Positions 45,305 through 55,087 of a stretch of 64,000 nucleotides of DNA are shown here, one piece after another. The DNA comes from Mediterraneibacter butyricigenes. GTDB taxonomy: Bacteria; Bacillota; Clostridia; Lachnospirales; Lachnospiraceae. The stretch lies in the NCBI RefSeq assembly GCF_003574295.1, contig NZ_BHGK01000001.1, forward strand, positions 930,001 to 994,000. Direction: 5' to 3'. The notes under the pieces were generated by a model, which saw nothing but the letters and a program-made list of their open reading frames with translations, was not told where the DNA came from and did not search any database. A program made the translations under genes and the position numbers. Numbering within the stretch: the stretch's first letter is position 1; every line of letters starts with the position of its first letter.

Positions 45305-46907
45305 ATCTCATATTAAACTATTAGACTGCACATTACGGGATGGCGGCTATGTCAATGACTGGAAATTCGGACATAACAATGCCATCAGTATGTTGGAACG
45401 TCTGGTCAGTGCCAATATCGATATCATTGAAATCGGCTTTCTGGATCAAAGGCGTCCATATGATATCGAACGCAGCATTATGCCATCTACAGATTGTGTA
45501 GAAAAAATCTATGGAAACGTAGATAAAAGAAATGCCATGATCGTCGGAATGATCGATTATGGTACTTGTGGAATCGAAAATTTACAGCCTTGTAAAGACA
45601 GCTATTTGGACGGAATTCGCGTGATTTTCAAAAAGCATATCATGCATGAAGCAATTGCATTTTGTAAGCAGGTAAAAGATCTGGGATATAAAGTTTTTAC
45701 ACAGGCAGTTTCGATTACCAGTTATTCCGATGAAGAATTGTTAGAGTTGATGAGTCTTGTCAATGAACTGGAACCTTATGCTGTATCCATGGTGGATACC
45801 TATGGATTACTTCATAAAGGGAATCTGATGCATTATTTCTCTTTGATGGATCAACACCTGAAACCGGAAATCGGCCTGGGATATCATTCCCACAACAATT
45901 TCCAACTGGCCTACGCCAATTGCATCGAAGTATTAAAATACAAGACCGATCGAACCATTGTAGTCGATGGAACTCTTTACGGAATGGGAAAAAGTGCCGG
46001 AAATGCTCCGATCGAACTTTTGGGAATGCATTTAAACGAAGAATACGGAAAAGAATATGATGTCAATCAAATGCTGGAGGCGATTGATGGAAATATCATG
46101 AAAATCTATAAAGAAACTCCATGGGGTTATAACATGTTTTTCTATGTGGCTGCCTCCAATCACTGTCATCCAAACTATGTAAAGTTTTTGATGGATAAAC
46201 ATACCCTTTCGATTAAATCCGTGAATGAAATTCTGGAATGGATCGAGCCTGAGAAAAAGCTTCTTTATGATCAATCACATATCGAAGAACTTTATCTGAA
46301 ATATCAGGCAAAGGAATGTGATGATACACTCGACCGGGCAGCGCTGAAAACAGTAATTGCCGGGAAAAAGGTTCTGCTTCTCGGACCTGGAACCACGATG
46401 AAATCACATGCAAAAGAAATTCAGGATTACTATCAAAAGCAACAGCCGGTCGTGATTGCAATTAATCATCTTCCTGAAGTTTGTCCGGTTGATTATGTGT
46501 TCTTGAGTAATCCAAGAAGATATATTCGTCTGATTAATGCATTGAAGTCTCAGAACCATCATGGGGTAAAAGTGATTGCGACTTCCAATGTCACAAACGC
46601 CGAAGATGCATTTGATTATACGGTAAATAATGAAAAACTTCTGGACAAAGACGCCGTTGTGATTGATTACTCCTTTGTGATGCTGTTGCGTTTATTAAAA
46701 GATCTGGAACCGGAACAGGTCGTCTGTGCCGGAGCAGACGGCTATGCAACTACCGGAGCAAATTACGCGGATGAAGAAATGGAATACTGGTTCACCAGCA
46801 GAAAAGCGGATGTTTTGAATCAGTATGTACGGGATGCATTGCAACAGATGGCGTCAGAACTGGATGTTTCATTCCTGACCCCGTCTTACTACGTAGAAAA
46901 AAATTAA
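45285..46907 (+). CDS. DRE-TIM aldolase with unusual C-terminal domain
   Basis: The product is 540 residues from the ATG at 45285, with a GGAGG site upstream inside rfbG. The first ~300 residues are an HMGL-like TIM barrel: LLDCTLRDGGYVNDW (DRDG-type metal and base motif), EIGFLDQRR, and GYHSHNNFQLAYANCI (HxH metal ligands). This matches 4-hydroxy-2-oxovalerate aldolase relatives that cleave or form bonds to pyruvate. The last ~220 residues (from LLGPGTTMKSHAKEI) are a separate Rossmann-like part not found in standard aldolases. It probably feeds or uses a two- or three-carbon unit for the sugar. The exact reaction is unknown. Confidence 0.85.
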   Translation: MQTATSESHIKLLDCTLRDGGYVNDWKFGHNNAISMLERLVSANIDIIEIGFLDQRRPYDIERSIMPSTDCVEKIYGNVDKRNAMIVGMIDYGTCGIENLQPCKDSYLDGIRVIFKKHIMHEAIAFCKQVKDLGYKVFTQAVSITSYSDEELLELMSLVNELEPYAVSMVDTYGLLHKGNLMHYFSLMDQHLKPEIGLGYHSHNNFQLAYANCIEVLKYKTDRTIVVDGTLYGMGKSAGNAPIELLGMHLNEEYGKEYDVNQMLEAIDGNIMKIYKETPWGYNMFFYVAASNHCHPNYVKFLMDKHTLSIKSVNEILEWIEPEKKLLYDQSHIEELYLKYQAKECDDTLDRAALKTVIAGKKVLLLGPGTTMKSHAKEIQDYYQKQQPVVIAINHLPEVCPVDYVFLSNPRRYIRLINALKSQNHHGVKVIATSNVTNAEDAFDYTVNNEKLLDKDAVVIDYSFVMLLRLLKDLEPEQVVCAGADGYATTGANYADEEMEYWFTSRKADVLNQYVRDALQQMASELDVSFLTPSYYVEKN

Positions 46908-46928
46908 GAAGAAGGATAAATCGGAATA

Positions 46929-47851
46929 ATGAAACATGTAATTATTACCGGTGCCACCGGGATGGTTGGCGCCACGATGATCGAACAGATGCTTGCAGAT
47001 GGAATCAGAGTTACAGGAATTGTAAGACCTGCTTCCGCAAAAATGAAGAATCTGACTTCACATCAGAATCTGGAAATCATAGAATGTGATATTGATAATC
47101 TGTTGAGCCTGAAAGAAATATTGTCTCATGATTATGATACCTTTTTCCATTTTGCATGGAACGGAACTTATGGGGCAAGCCGTGAGGACATACGGCTTCA
47201 GACACAAAATGTCATAGATACACTGGATGCGATTGAACTGGCACATGCAATCGGATGTAAAGCGTTTGTTGGTGCCGGCTCCCAGGCAGAGTTCGGACCG
47301 GTAGAAGGGACCATATCTGATGCTGTTCCTAAGAATCCGGTACCGGCTATGGCATTGCAAAACTGGATGCCTGTCGCATGGGAAAAATCCTGTGTGAACA
47401 GTACGGTATTCGCCATAGTTGGGGAAGAATCGTAAGTACCTACGGTCCACGCGATAACTCTTACACGATGGTGATGTCCAGTATTATTAATATGCTGGAT
47501 GGAAAACGGATGCAGTTTACAAAAGGGGAACAGACCTGGGACTATTTATATGGCGGAGACTGTTCCAGAGCCTTTTATCTGATTGGAAAATACGGAAAAC
47601 ATGGTAAAGCTTATACCATCGGTTCCGGACAAACCCGACAGTTGAAAGACTATATTACCACGATTCGGGATACCGTAGCGCCCTCTCTGGAAATCGGACT
47701 GGGTGAACGGGAATATTATCCGAATCAGGTCATGCATTTATGTGCAGATATTACAGAACTAAAGGAAGATACCGGATTTGAACCGGAAGTTTCTTTTGAA
47801 GAAGGAATCCGGCGGACGGTACAATGGTATCAAGGACAAAACAATGGATAA
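46929..47851 (+). pseudogene. NAD-dependent sugar epimerase/reductase with one-base frameshift
   Basis: The SDR start is complete (VIITGATGMVGATMIEQML), followed by FFHFAWNGTYGASRED and GSQAEFGP. The frame breaks near 47343, in AATCCGGTACCGGCTATGG. One extra base would restore KNPVTGYGIAKLDACRMG with the catalytic YxxxK, and then continue to 47851 (STYGPRDNSYTMVMSSI, DYLYGGDCSRAF). As written the product stops at 47435 without its second half. It may be recent inactivation or a sequencing error. In the pathway it would reduce or epimerize the CDP-keto-sugar. Confidence 0.87.
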
Positions 47852-48779
47852 AAAACTAATTTCAGTCATGACTCCCTGTTATAACGAGGAAGCCAATATT
47901 ATGAATCTTTATCATGCGGTAAAAGCTCAGTTTGAAGCTATGCCGCAGTATCAATATGAACATATTTTTATCGACAACTATTCCAGTGACAATTCCCGGA
48001 ATATTTTGCGGGAACTGGCAAAAGAAGATAAAAATATAAAAGTTATTTTAAATGCACGAAATTTCGGACCAAATCGTTCCGGAAGCTATGGGATGCTTCA
48101 GGCGAAAGGGGATGCATTGATCTGTATCGTGTGCGATCTTCAGGATCCACCGGAAATGATTCCGAAATTCTTAGCAAAATGGGAAGAAGGCTATAAAGTT
48201 GTTCTTGGACAAAAGCTAAAGAGTAAAGAAAATTTCCTGATGTTTCAGGTACGAAAGCTTTATTACACGCTGATTAACTGGCTTTCTGAAACGCCACAAT
48301 ATGAAGGAGTCACCGGTTATGGATTGTTTGATAAAGAATTTTTAGATACCATGCGCTGGATGGATGACCCGGATCCATATGTGCGTGGCTTAGTACCCGA
48401 TTTGGGGTATAAAACCTATCTGATGGAATACACCCAGAACAAACGGGAATTCGGAAAATCCAGCTATAACTTTAACCGGTATTTCGATTTTGCAATTACG
48501 GGTGTGACTCACGTATCTAAAAAACCACTTCGTATCGCAACCATGGCGGGGATGATGATGTCCGGGATCAGTTTTCTGCTTGCTATTATTTATTTAGTTT
48601 TAAAACTGATCTATTGGGATTCTTTCGCAATGGGAACTGCCCCGATTCTGATCGGAGTCTTTCTGCTTTCATCGGTGCAATTGGCATTTATCGGCGTAAT
48701 TGGCGAATATATCGGAGCAATTCTTACACGGGTAACAAAACGCCCCATGGTGGTGGAAGAAGAACGTATTAATTTTTAA
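47844..48779 (+). CDS. GT2 glycosyltransferase, GtrB-like
   Basis: The product is 311 residues from the ATG at 47844, overlapping the epimerase stop by 8 nt. It has SVMTPCYNEEANIMNLYHAV, the signature VCDLQDPPEMIPKF and two C-terminal helices (about 230-255 and 265-290). It should load a sugar, possibly the deoxysugar made by this operon, onto a polyprenyl phosphate. The overlap with the epimerase gene points to translational coupling. Confidence 0.9.
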   Translation: MDKKLISVMTPCYNEEANIMNLYHAVKAQFEAMPQYQYEHIFIDNYSSDNSRNILRELAKEDKNIKVILNARNFGPNRSGSYGMLQAKGDALICIVCDLQDPPEMIPKFLAKWEEGYKVVLGQKLKSKENFLMFQVRKLYYTLINWLSETPQYEGVTGYGLFDKEFLDTMRWMDDPDPYVRGLVPDLGYKTYLMEYTQNKREFGKSSYNFNRYFDFAITGVTHVSKKPLRIATMAGMMMSGISFLLAIIYLVLKLIYWDSFAMGTAPILIGVFLLSSVQLAFIGVIGEYIGAILTRVTKRPMVVEEERINF

Positions 48780-48805
48780 AAGAAAGAGCTTATCTGGAGG
48801 AAAAA

Positions 48806-50617
48806 ATGAAAGTAAAAATCTCAGACTGGATTGCACAATTTTTAGTAGAACAGGGAATTCGATACAACTTTACCGTCCCTGGCGGTGGAGCGATGCATCT
48901 GAATGTTTCCTTTGGTCATCAGGAAGGACTGACCAATATTTTCGTACAACACGAACAGAGCGCTGCAATTGCAGCGGAAGGATATTTTCGTGCCAACAAT
49001 GAATTGCCTATGGTATGTTGTACAACCGGACCGGGCGGAACCAATACATTAACCGGTGTACTGGGCGCCTGGCTTGACAGTATTCCGATGTTGGTGATCA
49101 GCGGACAGGTTCGCTATGCAACAACTGCACGAGCCGCAGGAATTCCGGTTCGTGCTATGGGAGATCAGGAATATGATATCACGCCTATGGTTGCACATAT
49201 GACAAAGTATGCTGAGATGATCATTGATCCGAAAACTGTGAAATATCATCTCCAGAAAGCATTATACCTTGCAACCCATGGTCGTCCGGGTCCGGTATGG
49301 CTAGACGTTCCGTTGGATGTACAAGGTGGATATATTGATACCGATGAATTTATAGAATTTGATCCATGCAAACTGAAAGAGGTAGATCCACCTGTTACAA
49401 CAGAGGAACAAATCGCAATCGTTCTTCAGAAAATTAAAGATGCAAAACGCCCTGTCCTGAATGTAGGAAATGGGATTCACATTGCGAATTGTGTAGATCT
49501 AATGCGTAAAGTTGCTGAAAAGTTAAACATTCCGGTAGCTGTTGCATATGATTCCACAGACCTTATGCCAACGGAACATCCGCTTTATGTTGGACAACCC
49601 GGTTTAATCGGGGATCGTGCCGGAAACTGGGCAGTTCAAAATGCTGATCTGGTACTCTCTGTCGGATGTCGTTTGAGTTGCCGTCAGGTAGGATACAATG
49701 TTCACAGTTGGGCAAGAGAAGCTTTTGTGATCATGGTAGACATTGATAAATATGAACTTCAAAAACCAAGCATTCATGTAGAACTGCCCATTCAGGCGGA
49801 TGCAAAAGATTTTCTTGAAAAATTAGATGCTGCATTGCCTCAAGCATTGTCTCCACATGAAGAGTGGCTCAATATCTGCCGGGAATGGAAGAAAAATTAT
49901 CCGGTTGTGACGAAAAAACAACATGAAGCTGAGGGATTGGCAAATGCATACTGTTTCTTGGATACAATCAGCCGTCTTGCACCAGAAGATCAGACGATTG
50001 TGCTTGGAAATGGTACTGTAGAGGCATGTCTTCATGCAATCTATATCAAAGAAGCAACTCGCCTGATCTGTAACAGCGGTGCAGCAAGTATGGGCTATGA
50101 CCTTCCGGCAGCAATTGGTGCCTGTTTTGCTCTTGGAAAGAAACAAGTTCTGTGTCTGTCAGGCGACGGAAGTATTCAGATGAATCTTCAGGAATTACAA
50201 ACCATTGTATTCCATAAATTACCGATTAAGATTTTTGTCGTCAATAATCAGGGATACCATTCCATGCGTCAGACCGAAGGGAATTTATTCCCGGAATATA
50301 CCAAAGTCGGAGTTGGGCCTGAAAGTGGAGATTTAAGTTTCCCGGAAATGAAAAAAATCGCAGGCGCTTATGGAATCCCATACTTTACCGCAAGCAGCAA
50401 CCAGGAACTTCCAGCCGCAATTGAAGCAACACTTGCTACCGAAGGCTATGCGATGTGTGAAATTTATGTAGATATTAATCAGAAATTTGAGCCGAAAAGT
50501 GCAACAAAACGTCTTCCGGATGGAACTTTGGTAAGTCCACCGTTGGAAGATCTGGCGCCATTCCTTCCAAGAGAAGAACTGGAAAAAATTATGATTATTC
50601 CAATGTGGGAGCAATAA
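48806..50617 (+). CDS. thiamine diphosphate enzyme, acetolactate synthase-like
   Basis: This 603-residue three-domain ThDP enzyme has the catalytic Glu in FVQHEQSAAIAAEGYFRAN, the TGPGGTNTLTG segment, and the metal-binding LCLSGDGSIQMNLQELQT...NNQGYHSMR motif near 445-480. It resembles the acetolactate synthase large subunit, but lies in a polysaccharide operon and lacks the regulatory small subunit. YerE of Yersinia, a homologue, transfers an acetyl group from pyruvate to a CDP-4-keto-deoxysugar to make yersiniose. A similar branching role here is likely by context. An AGGAGG site precedes the start. Confidence 0.88.
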   Translation: MKVKISDWIAQFLVEQGIRYNFTVPGGGAMHLNVSFGHQEGLTNIFVQHEQSAAIAAEGYFRANNELPMVCCTTGPGGTNTLTGVLGAWLDSIPMLVISGQVRYATTARAAGIPVRAMGDQEYDITPMVAHMTKYAEMIIDPKTVKYHLQKALYLATHGRPGPVWLDVPLDVQGGYIDTDEFIEFDPCKLKEVDPPVTTEEQIAIVLQKIKDAKRPVLNVGNGIHIANCVDLMRKVAEKLNIPVAVAYDSTDLMPTEHPLYVGQPGLIGDRAGNWAVQNADLVLSVGCRLSCRQVGYNVHSWAREAFVIMVDIDKYELQKPSIHVELPIQADAKDFLEKLDAALPQALSPHEEWLNICREWKKNYPVVTKKQHEAEGLANAYCFLDTISRLAPEDQTIVLGNGTVEACLHAIYIKEATRLICNSGAASMGYDLPAAIGACFALGKKQVLCLSGDGSIQMNLQELQTIVFHKLPIKIFVVNNQGYHSMRQTEGNLFPEYTKVGVGPESGDLSFPEMKKIAGAYGIPYFTASSNQELPAAIEATLATEGYAMCEIYVDINQKFEPKSATKRLPDGTLVSPPLEDLAPFLPREELEKIMIIPMWEQ

Positions 50618-50619
50618 AT

Positions 50620-51288
50620 ATGACTTATGATGCGGTTATTTTTGATGTTGATGGTACGTTGTTAGATACGTCAGAAGGTTTAATCTCTGCCGTAAACTAT
50701 ACAATTGATGTATGTGGGTTAACGCCTTTAACAGAATCACAACTTCGTACTTTTATCGGACCTCCGATTCAAAATTCTCTGGCAAAATATTATGATTTGA
50801 GTCCAGAGAAAATACAGGAAATTGCGGAAATTTTTCGTGACGCTTATAAAGAAAAATTTTTATTACAAGCAGTTCCCTACGAGGGAATTTATACGGTTCT
50901 GGACAAGCTAGTCCAGAACCATATTAAGGTTGGAATTGCGACATATAAACGAGAAGATTATGCCTTACAGATATTAGAACATTTTCATTTTGACAAGTAT
51001 GCAACCGTTATGCATGGTGCTGATAATTTTAATCAGATGAAAAAGAAAGACATTATCCAATTGTGTGTAAAAGAAATTGGACTAACAGATCCATCTCGGA
51101 TCATCATGGTTGGAGACAGTGACAATGATGCAATTGGTGCGGCTGATGCCGGCATGAAATTTATAGGAGTAACCTATGGATTTGGATTTGCTTCGAAAGA
51201 AGATGTCATGCAATTTGAGAATGTAGGGATAAGTAAGAATACAAAAGATTTTTTTAATATTTTGCGACAGTTAGATATAATTTTTTAG
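50620..51288 (+). CDS. HAD family phosphatase
   Basis: The product is 222 residues from the ATG at 50620, 2 bp after the ThDP gene stop. HAD motif I (VIFDVDGTLLDTSEG), a helical cap, and the later motif IV (MVGDSDNDAIGAADAG) are intact. It resembles phosphoglycolate phosphatase-type enzymes. In this operon it may remove phosphate from a sugar or pathway intermediate. The substrate is unknown. The gene is more AT-rich than those before it and marks the start of a composition shift. Confidence 0.85.
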   Translation: MTYDAVIFDVDGTLLDTSEGLISAVNYTIDVCGLTPLTESQLRTFIGPPIQNSLAKYYDLSPEKIQEIAEIFRDAYKEKFLLQAVPYEGIYTVLDKLVQNHIKVGIATYKREDYALQILEHFHFDKYATVMHGADNFNQMKKKDIIQLCVKEIGLTDPSRIIMVGDSDNDAIGAADAGMKFIGVTYGFGFASKEDVMQFENVGISKNTKDFFNILRQLDIIF

Positions 51289-51297
51289 GTGGAATTC

Positions 51298-52938
51298 ATG
51301 AAAAAAAGTAGATATAATTTGCACAAAATTTTAATAACCATGATACTCATTTATCTTGGTTTTCTATTTATTGGAAAAAATACTTTTCTTTACAAGTATG
51401 AAGAAACACAAAGCTTTAATAAAATCGATATTAAGGCTACTAATATATATTCCGAAAATTTTAATGATCAACATCTTTTAAAAATAAACACTGACAAAAT
51501 AGAGATTAATGCTATACGAATTGGCTTTTCTAACAGGACCACCCAAAATTCCACAATTTCTATTTATTATAAAGATGTAGATGATAATCTTATTGCAATA
51601 ACATCTAGGCCTTATTGTTTTTTACAGAAAGAAATAGTTATTCCCATTCAATATAATAAATACTCTAATTTATATATTGATATTCCCAATACCACCAAGA
51701 TTAATGAAGTAGGGATTGGATTAAAATATTTTTCACCTGTTCAAAAAAGTATTTCGTGGATACTAGAACAGTTTGCGTTGCTTATCCTTTCAGCGATTTT
51801 ATCATTTCTTTTAACTCGTAGTATAAATAGTAACATTAACTCCAAAACAATAACCCATAAAGAGGAACGTAATAGCAATATTGAACTATTACGTATTATT
51901 TGTATGCTTTTATTAGTTGCACATCATTGTGTCGTTCATGGCGGTGCACTTAATATGGCTGAAGGGCGAAATCTACTATTCTCCTATTTATTTTTACCAG
52001 TAGGAAAAATATGTTTTATTATCTACATTGCTATATCAATGTGGTTTTTTGTTGATCAGCAATTTAGTGCCGTACGTTTTATAAAAGTTTGGTTTGAAGT
52101 ATTTTTTTATTCCTTCTTCTTTACAATAATCGCATTTATGTTAGGCGCGAATATTTCTATTCTGGATATTTTTAGTAGCTTACTTCCAATTATAGGTAAT
52201 TCACATGGATTTGCTTCAAGTTATCTGTTATTTTATCTGCTGTTGCCCTTTATTAAAAAAGGAACAGACCATTTAACCAAAAACCAAAGCAGATATTTAT
52301 TATTTCTTATTTTTGTTGCTCAAATTTTATCTCAAATAATGGGACAAATAACTAACTATTATCAATATGTTTTCAGCGAACTTACTCTGTTTATTTTCTG
52401 TTACGTTTTAATGTTAAATTTAAAAAAATGGCCGCTTGCATTTTTAAAAGACAAACGTATTACTTCAGGAACAGCTTTTATAATTTGGTTAATTCTTCTT
52501 CAGGCAAACTATAGTGTTTTATGGGGAAGAAATAACAAAATTATTGACTTTTTGTTAGGAAATAGTGGAACCGAATCATCACTGTTAATGATTATTGCTG
52601 GATTTTCTGTTTTCTTTTTTGTTAAGGAACTTCCTAAATATGTAAATCCCAAAATCAATAAATTAGCTACCTATTCATTTGCAGTATTATTAATTCATGA
52701 TCATAATTTCCTTAGAAATATTGTATGGAGTTATTTTGTTGAAACAGATACATGGTATTATAGTTCATATTTTATTTTAATCTTAACAGGTATTGTATTC
52801 ATTATATATTTTGTATGCTCCATTATTGAATTATTAAGAAAAAATATATTAGAAGTATATATATTGAAACAAAAACCAGTTTTGAAATTTGTAAAAATAA
52901 TAGATAATTATTTAATATTTGAGGAGCACAAAAAATGA
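51298..52938 (+). CDS. membrane acyltransferase (AT3 type) with outer N-terminal domain
   Basis: The product is 546 residues from the ATG at 51298, with an AGGTGG site 5 nt upstream. A first helix (residues ~8-25) is followed by an outer domain of about 130 residues with beta-rich composition. Then come a second helix and an acyltransferase-3 region from about 190 on, with the start motif SNIELLRIICMLLLVAHHCV (the RxxH-like His pair). It has about ten more helices. It probably acetylates a surface sugar. The gene is strongly AT-rich, unlike the genes at 43445-50617, suggesting separate origin. Confidence 0.82.
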   Translation: MKKSRYNLHKILITMILIYLGFLFIGKNTFLYKYEETQSFNKIDIKATNIYSENFNDQHLLKINTDKIEINAIRIGFSNRTTQNSTISIYYKDVDDNLIAITSRPYCFLQKEIVIPIQYNKYSNLYIDIPNTTKINEVGIGLKYFSPVQKSISWILEQFALLILSAILSFLLTRSINSNINSKTITHKEERNSNIELLRIICMLLLVAHHCVVHGGALNMAEGRNLLFSYLFLPVGKICFIIYIAISMWFFVDQQFSAVRFIKVWFEVFFYSFFFTIIAFMLGANISILDIFSSLLPIIGNSHGFASSYLLFYLLLPFIKKGTDHLTKNQSRYLLFLIFVAQILSQIMGQITNYYQYVFSELTLFIFCYVLMLNLKKWPLAFLKDKRITSGTAFIIWLILLQANYSVLWGRNNKIIDFLLGNSGTESSLLMIIAGFSVFFFVKELPKYVNPKINKLATYSFAVLLIHDHNFLRNIVWSYFVETDTWYYSSYFILILTGIVFIIYFVCSIIELLRKNILEVYILKQKPVLKFVKIIDNYLIFEEHKK

Positions 52939-55073
52939 GTTTTAGTCATTTAAAAAATTTAAAACAAAATCAAAAATTTATATTAGGATTAATACTTGTA
53001 TTCAGTTTTAGTTTTATATATGCTGCTTTTTTATCTAATAAGACTTTTTCCACAGCAGAGGGCTGGTATAGTTATTATGCAAAAGAAATTTTGGATGGAA
53101 AAGCAGTATATTCTGATTTTGAATATTTATTTACGCCGGCATATATGTATCTAATAGCTGGTATTATAAAATTATTTGGATACAAACTTATAGTCCTTCG
53201 CATTTTAGGTATTTTTATTTATGCTGGATTAGCAAGCCTTATTTATATCATATTGAGTAGGATTTTTTCATATACAGCAGCTACAATATCTGCGATTACA
53301 GGAATTTTTTACTTACAATCTGAAGTATATAGTGTATTTTACGATTATGTGCGAGTGATGGATATATTTTCTCATTTAGCGATTCTTTTTATGGTAATAG
53401 CAATTCAAAAAATATACCATGGAAAAGGAAAAAATATTGCATTGTATTTATGGGGAATTTTTTCATCATTATTCTTCCTCGTAAAGCAGAATATGGGAGG
53501 GCTTTTCTTAGTCTTTTCTATGATGATGCTAGTGTTTACTTGTTTATACTTGGAAAAGTCTCTTAAACAAAGTATCTTTTTGATTTCTAAATATATTTGT
53601 GCAATTGCTGTTCCAATTCTTTTATTCATAGTCATATGTTCAGCAACAGGGATTTTGAAAAATATGATTCAGTCAGTTCTTTTTGGTGCAGTAGAAGCAA
53701 AAGGTGGGCTTATAGCGATTTTATTTCAATGGATATGTAATGGCTACATTTCGTTTATACAAGTGTTATTATGGGGAATTGTATTTACTTTTTTTGTATA
53801 TCTTATGAAAAGAGTGTCTATGAAATATCTTCAAGCTTCTAAAGCCAACAAATATGTATTGGCAAGTTTTTCATTAATTCTTTTTGTAGGTTTATTGTTC
53901 ACATTACAGTCTGAATCTTTAGGAATATATTATGCAAATCAGCGCCGTCTGGACGTAACACTCCCTTTCATCATAACAGTATGTATGATGATATATTTAG
54001 GTATTAACTGCATCTGGTGTATTATTAAACATCAAAACAAAAATATACAAAAACTAAAGATACTTTCATTATTAGGAGCTTGCTTTTCATTTAGTTATGG
54101 TGCTGGAATGTCTGGTGGTTTGTCTATTGGTGAGTCGGGGTTATGCGTTGCACTGGTAATTGCTATTTTGTTTGATTGTATGAATTTTAGTGGGGACTTT
54201 ATACCAAAGTTTGCAATATCGTGTTATTGTATTTTTTTAAGTATTAGTTGCATAAGTTATAAACTGGTTGTCCCTTGCCAATGGTGGGGGATAAATGAAT
54301 CAAGTGTATATGAATCAACATCTACTACTTCTATTCCATTGTTAGAAGGAATAAAACTTTCGAAAAACACAAAAAAAATGTATGAAGACATTGTTAAAGT
54401 CGTTCAAAAGAACACTGAACAAGATGATGTTATATACAGTTTCCCACAAATGCCCATATTTTATCTTCTTTGCGATAGAAATGACCCGGGAGTATTCTCT
54501 AAAGTAGAATGGTTTGATGTTTCTACAAATGAAAGTTTAGAAAAGGATATTAATATATTAAAAGAGACAAAACCATCTGCAATTATTATTTATAATTTAT
54601 ATGATGATACTTACAAAGGACATGAAAAGTCGTTTAATTCAAATAAAAAATCTGGAACACGTGAAATCAGAGATTCTTTATATGAGTTAGTAAATACTGA
54701 AAATTATAAATATGCCGGAACGTATATTTCCGAAGATAATAACATTTCGGTTTACATATTAGATAAGGATGCAGCCAGCGAAGATGGTTTATTTGAGAAG
54801 GGATCGGGAACAAAAGAGTCTCCATACCTTATAAGTTCTGAAGATGAACTGGTAAATTTGGCAATGAAAGTAAATCAAGGATATTCTTTTGAAGGCGTTT
54901 ATTTTAAGCAAACAACATCTTTAGATTTATCTGATATAATTTGGGTTCCTGCTGGTTATAACGAAAATACAACTTTCATGGGAAACTATAATAAAAATGG
55001 ATATTTCATTAAAAATGTAAATTCAGGACCTAAAAATTCAAATGTACCTTTTGGCAAGAAAATATTTAAATAA
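52935..55073 (+). CDS. GT-C-like membrane glycosyltransferase with beta-helix-like tail
   Basis: This 712-residue protein begins in the stop of the acyltransferase gene (ATGA). The first outer loop has EGWYSYYAKEILDGKAVYSDF, a GT39/GT-C pattern with an acidic residue. About eleven helices follow. The C-terminal ~80 residues read GSGTKESPYLISSEDELVNLA, DLSDIIWVPAGY and NKNGYFIKNV, which resembles the first rung of GLUG/beta-helix repeats of surface adhesins. Such a tail on a glycosyltransferase is unusual. The gene is AT-rich. The sugar is unknown. Confidence 0.75.
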   Translation: MSFSHLKNLKQNQKFILGLILVFSFSFIYAAFLSNKTFSTAEGWYSYYAKEILDGKAVYSDFEYLFTPAYMYLIAGIIKLFGYKLIVLRILGIFIYAGLASLIYIILSRIFSYTAATISAITGIFYLQSEVYSVFYDYVRVMDIFSHLAILFMVIAIQKIYHGKGKNIALYLWGIFSSLFFLVKQNMGGLFLVFSMMMLVFTCLYLEKSLKQSIFLISKYICAIAVPILLFIVICSATGILKNMIQSVLFGAVEAKGGLIAILFQWICNGYISFIQVLLWGIVFTFFVYLMKRVSMKYLQASKANKYVLASFSLILFVGLLFTLQSESLGIYYANQRRLDVTLPFIITVCMMIYLGINCIWCIIKHQNKNIQKLKILSLLGACFSFSYGAGMSGGLSIGESGLCVALVIAILFDCMNFSGDFIPKFAISCYCIFLSISCISYKLVVPCQWWGINESSVYESTSTTSIPLLEGIKLSKNTKKMYEDIVKVVQKNTEQDDVIYSFPQMPIFYLLCDRNDPGVFSKVEWFDVSTNESLEKDINILKETKPSAIIIYNLYDDTYKGHEKSFNSNKKSGTREIRDSLYELVNTENYKYAGTYISEDNNISVYILDKDAASEDGLFEKGSGTKESPYLISSEDELVNLAMKVNQGYSFEGVYFKQTTSLDLSDIIWVPAGYNENTTFMGNYNKNGYFIKNVNSGPKNSNVPFGKKIFK

Positions 55074-55087
55074 AGGATATAAATGCT

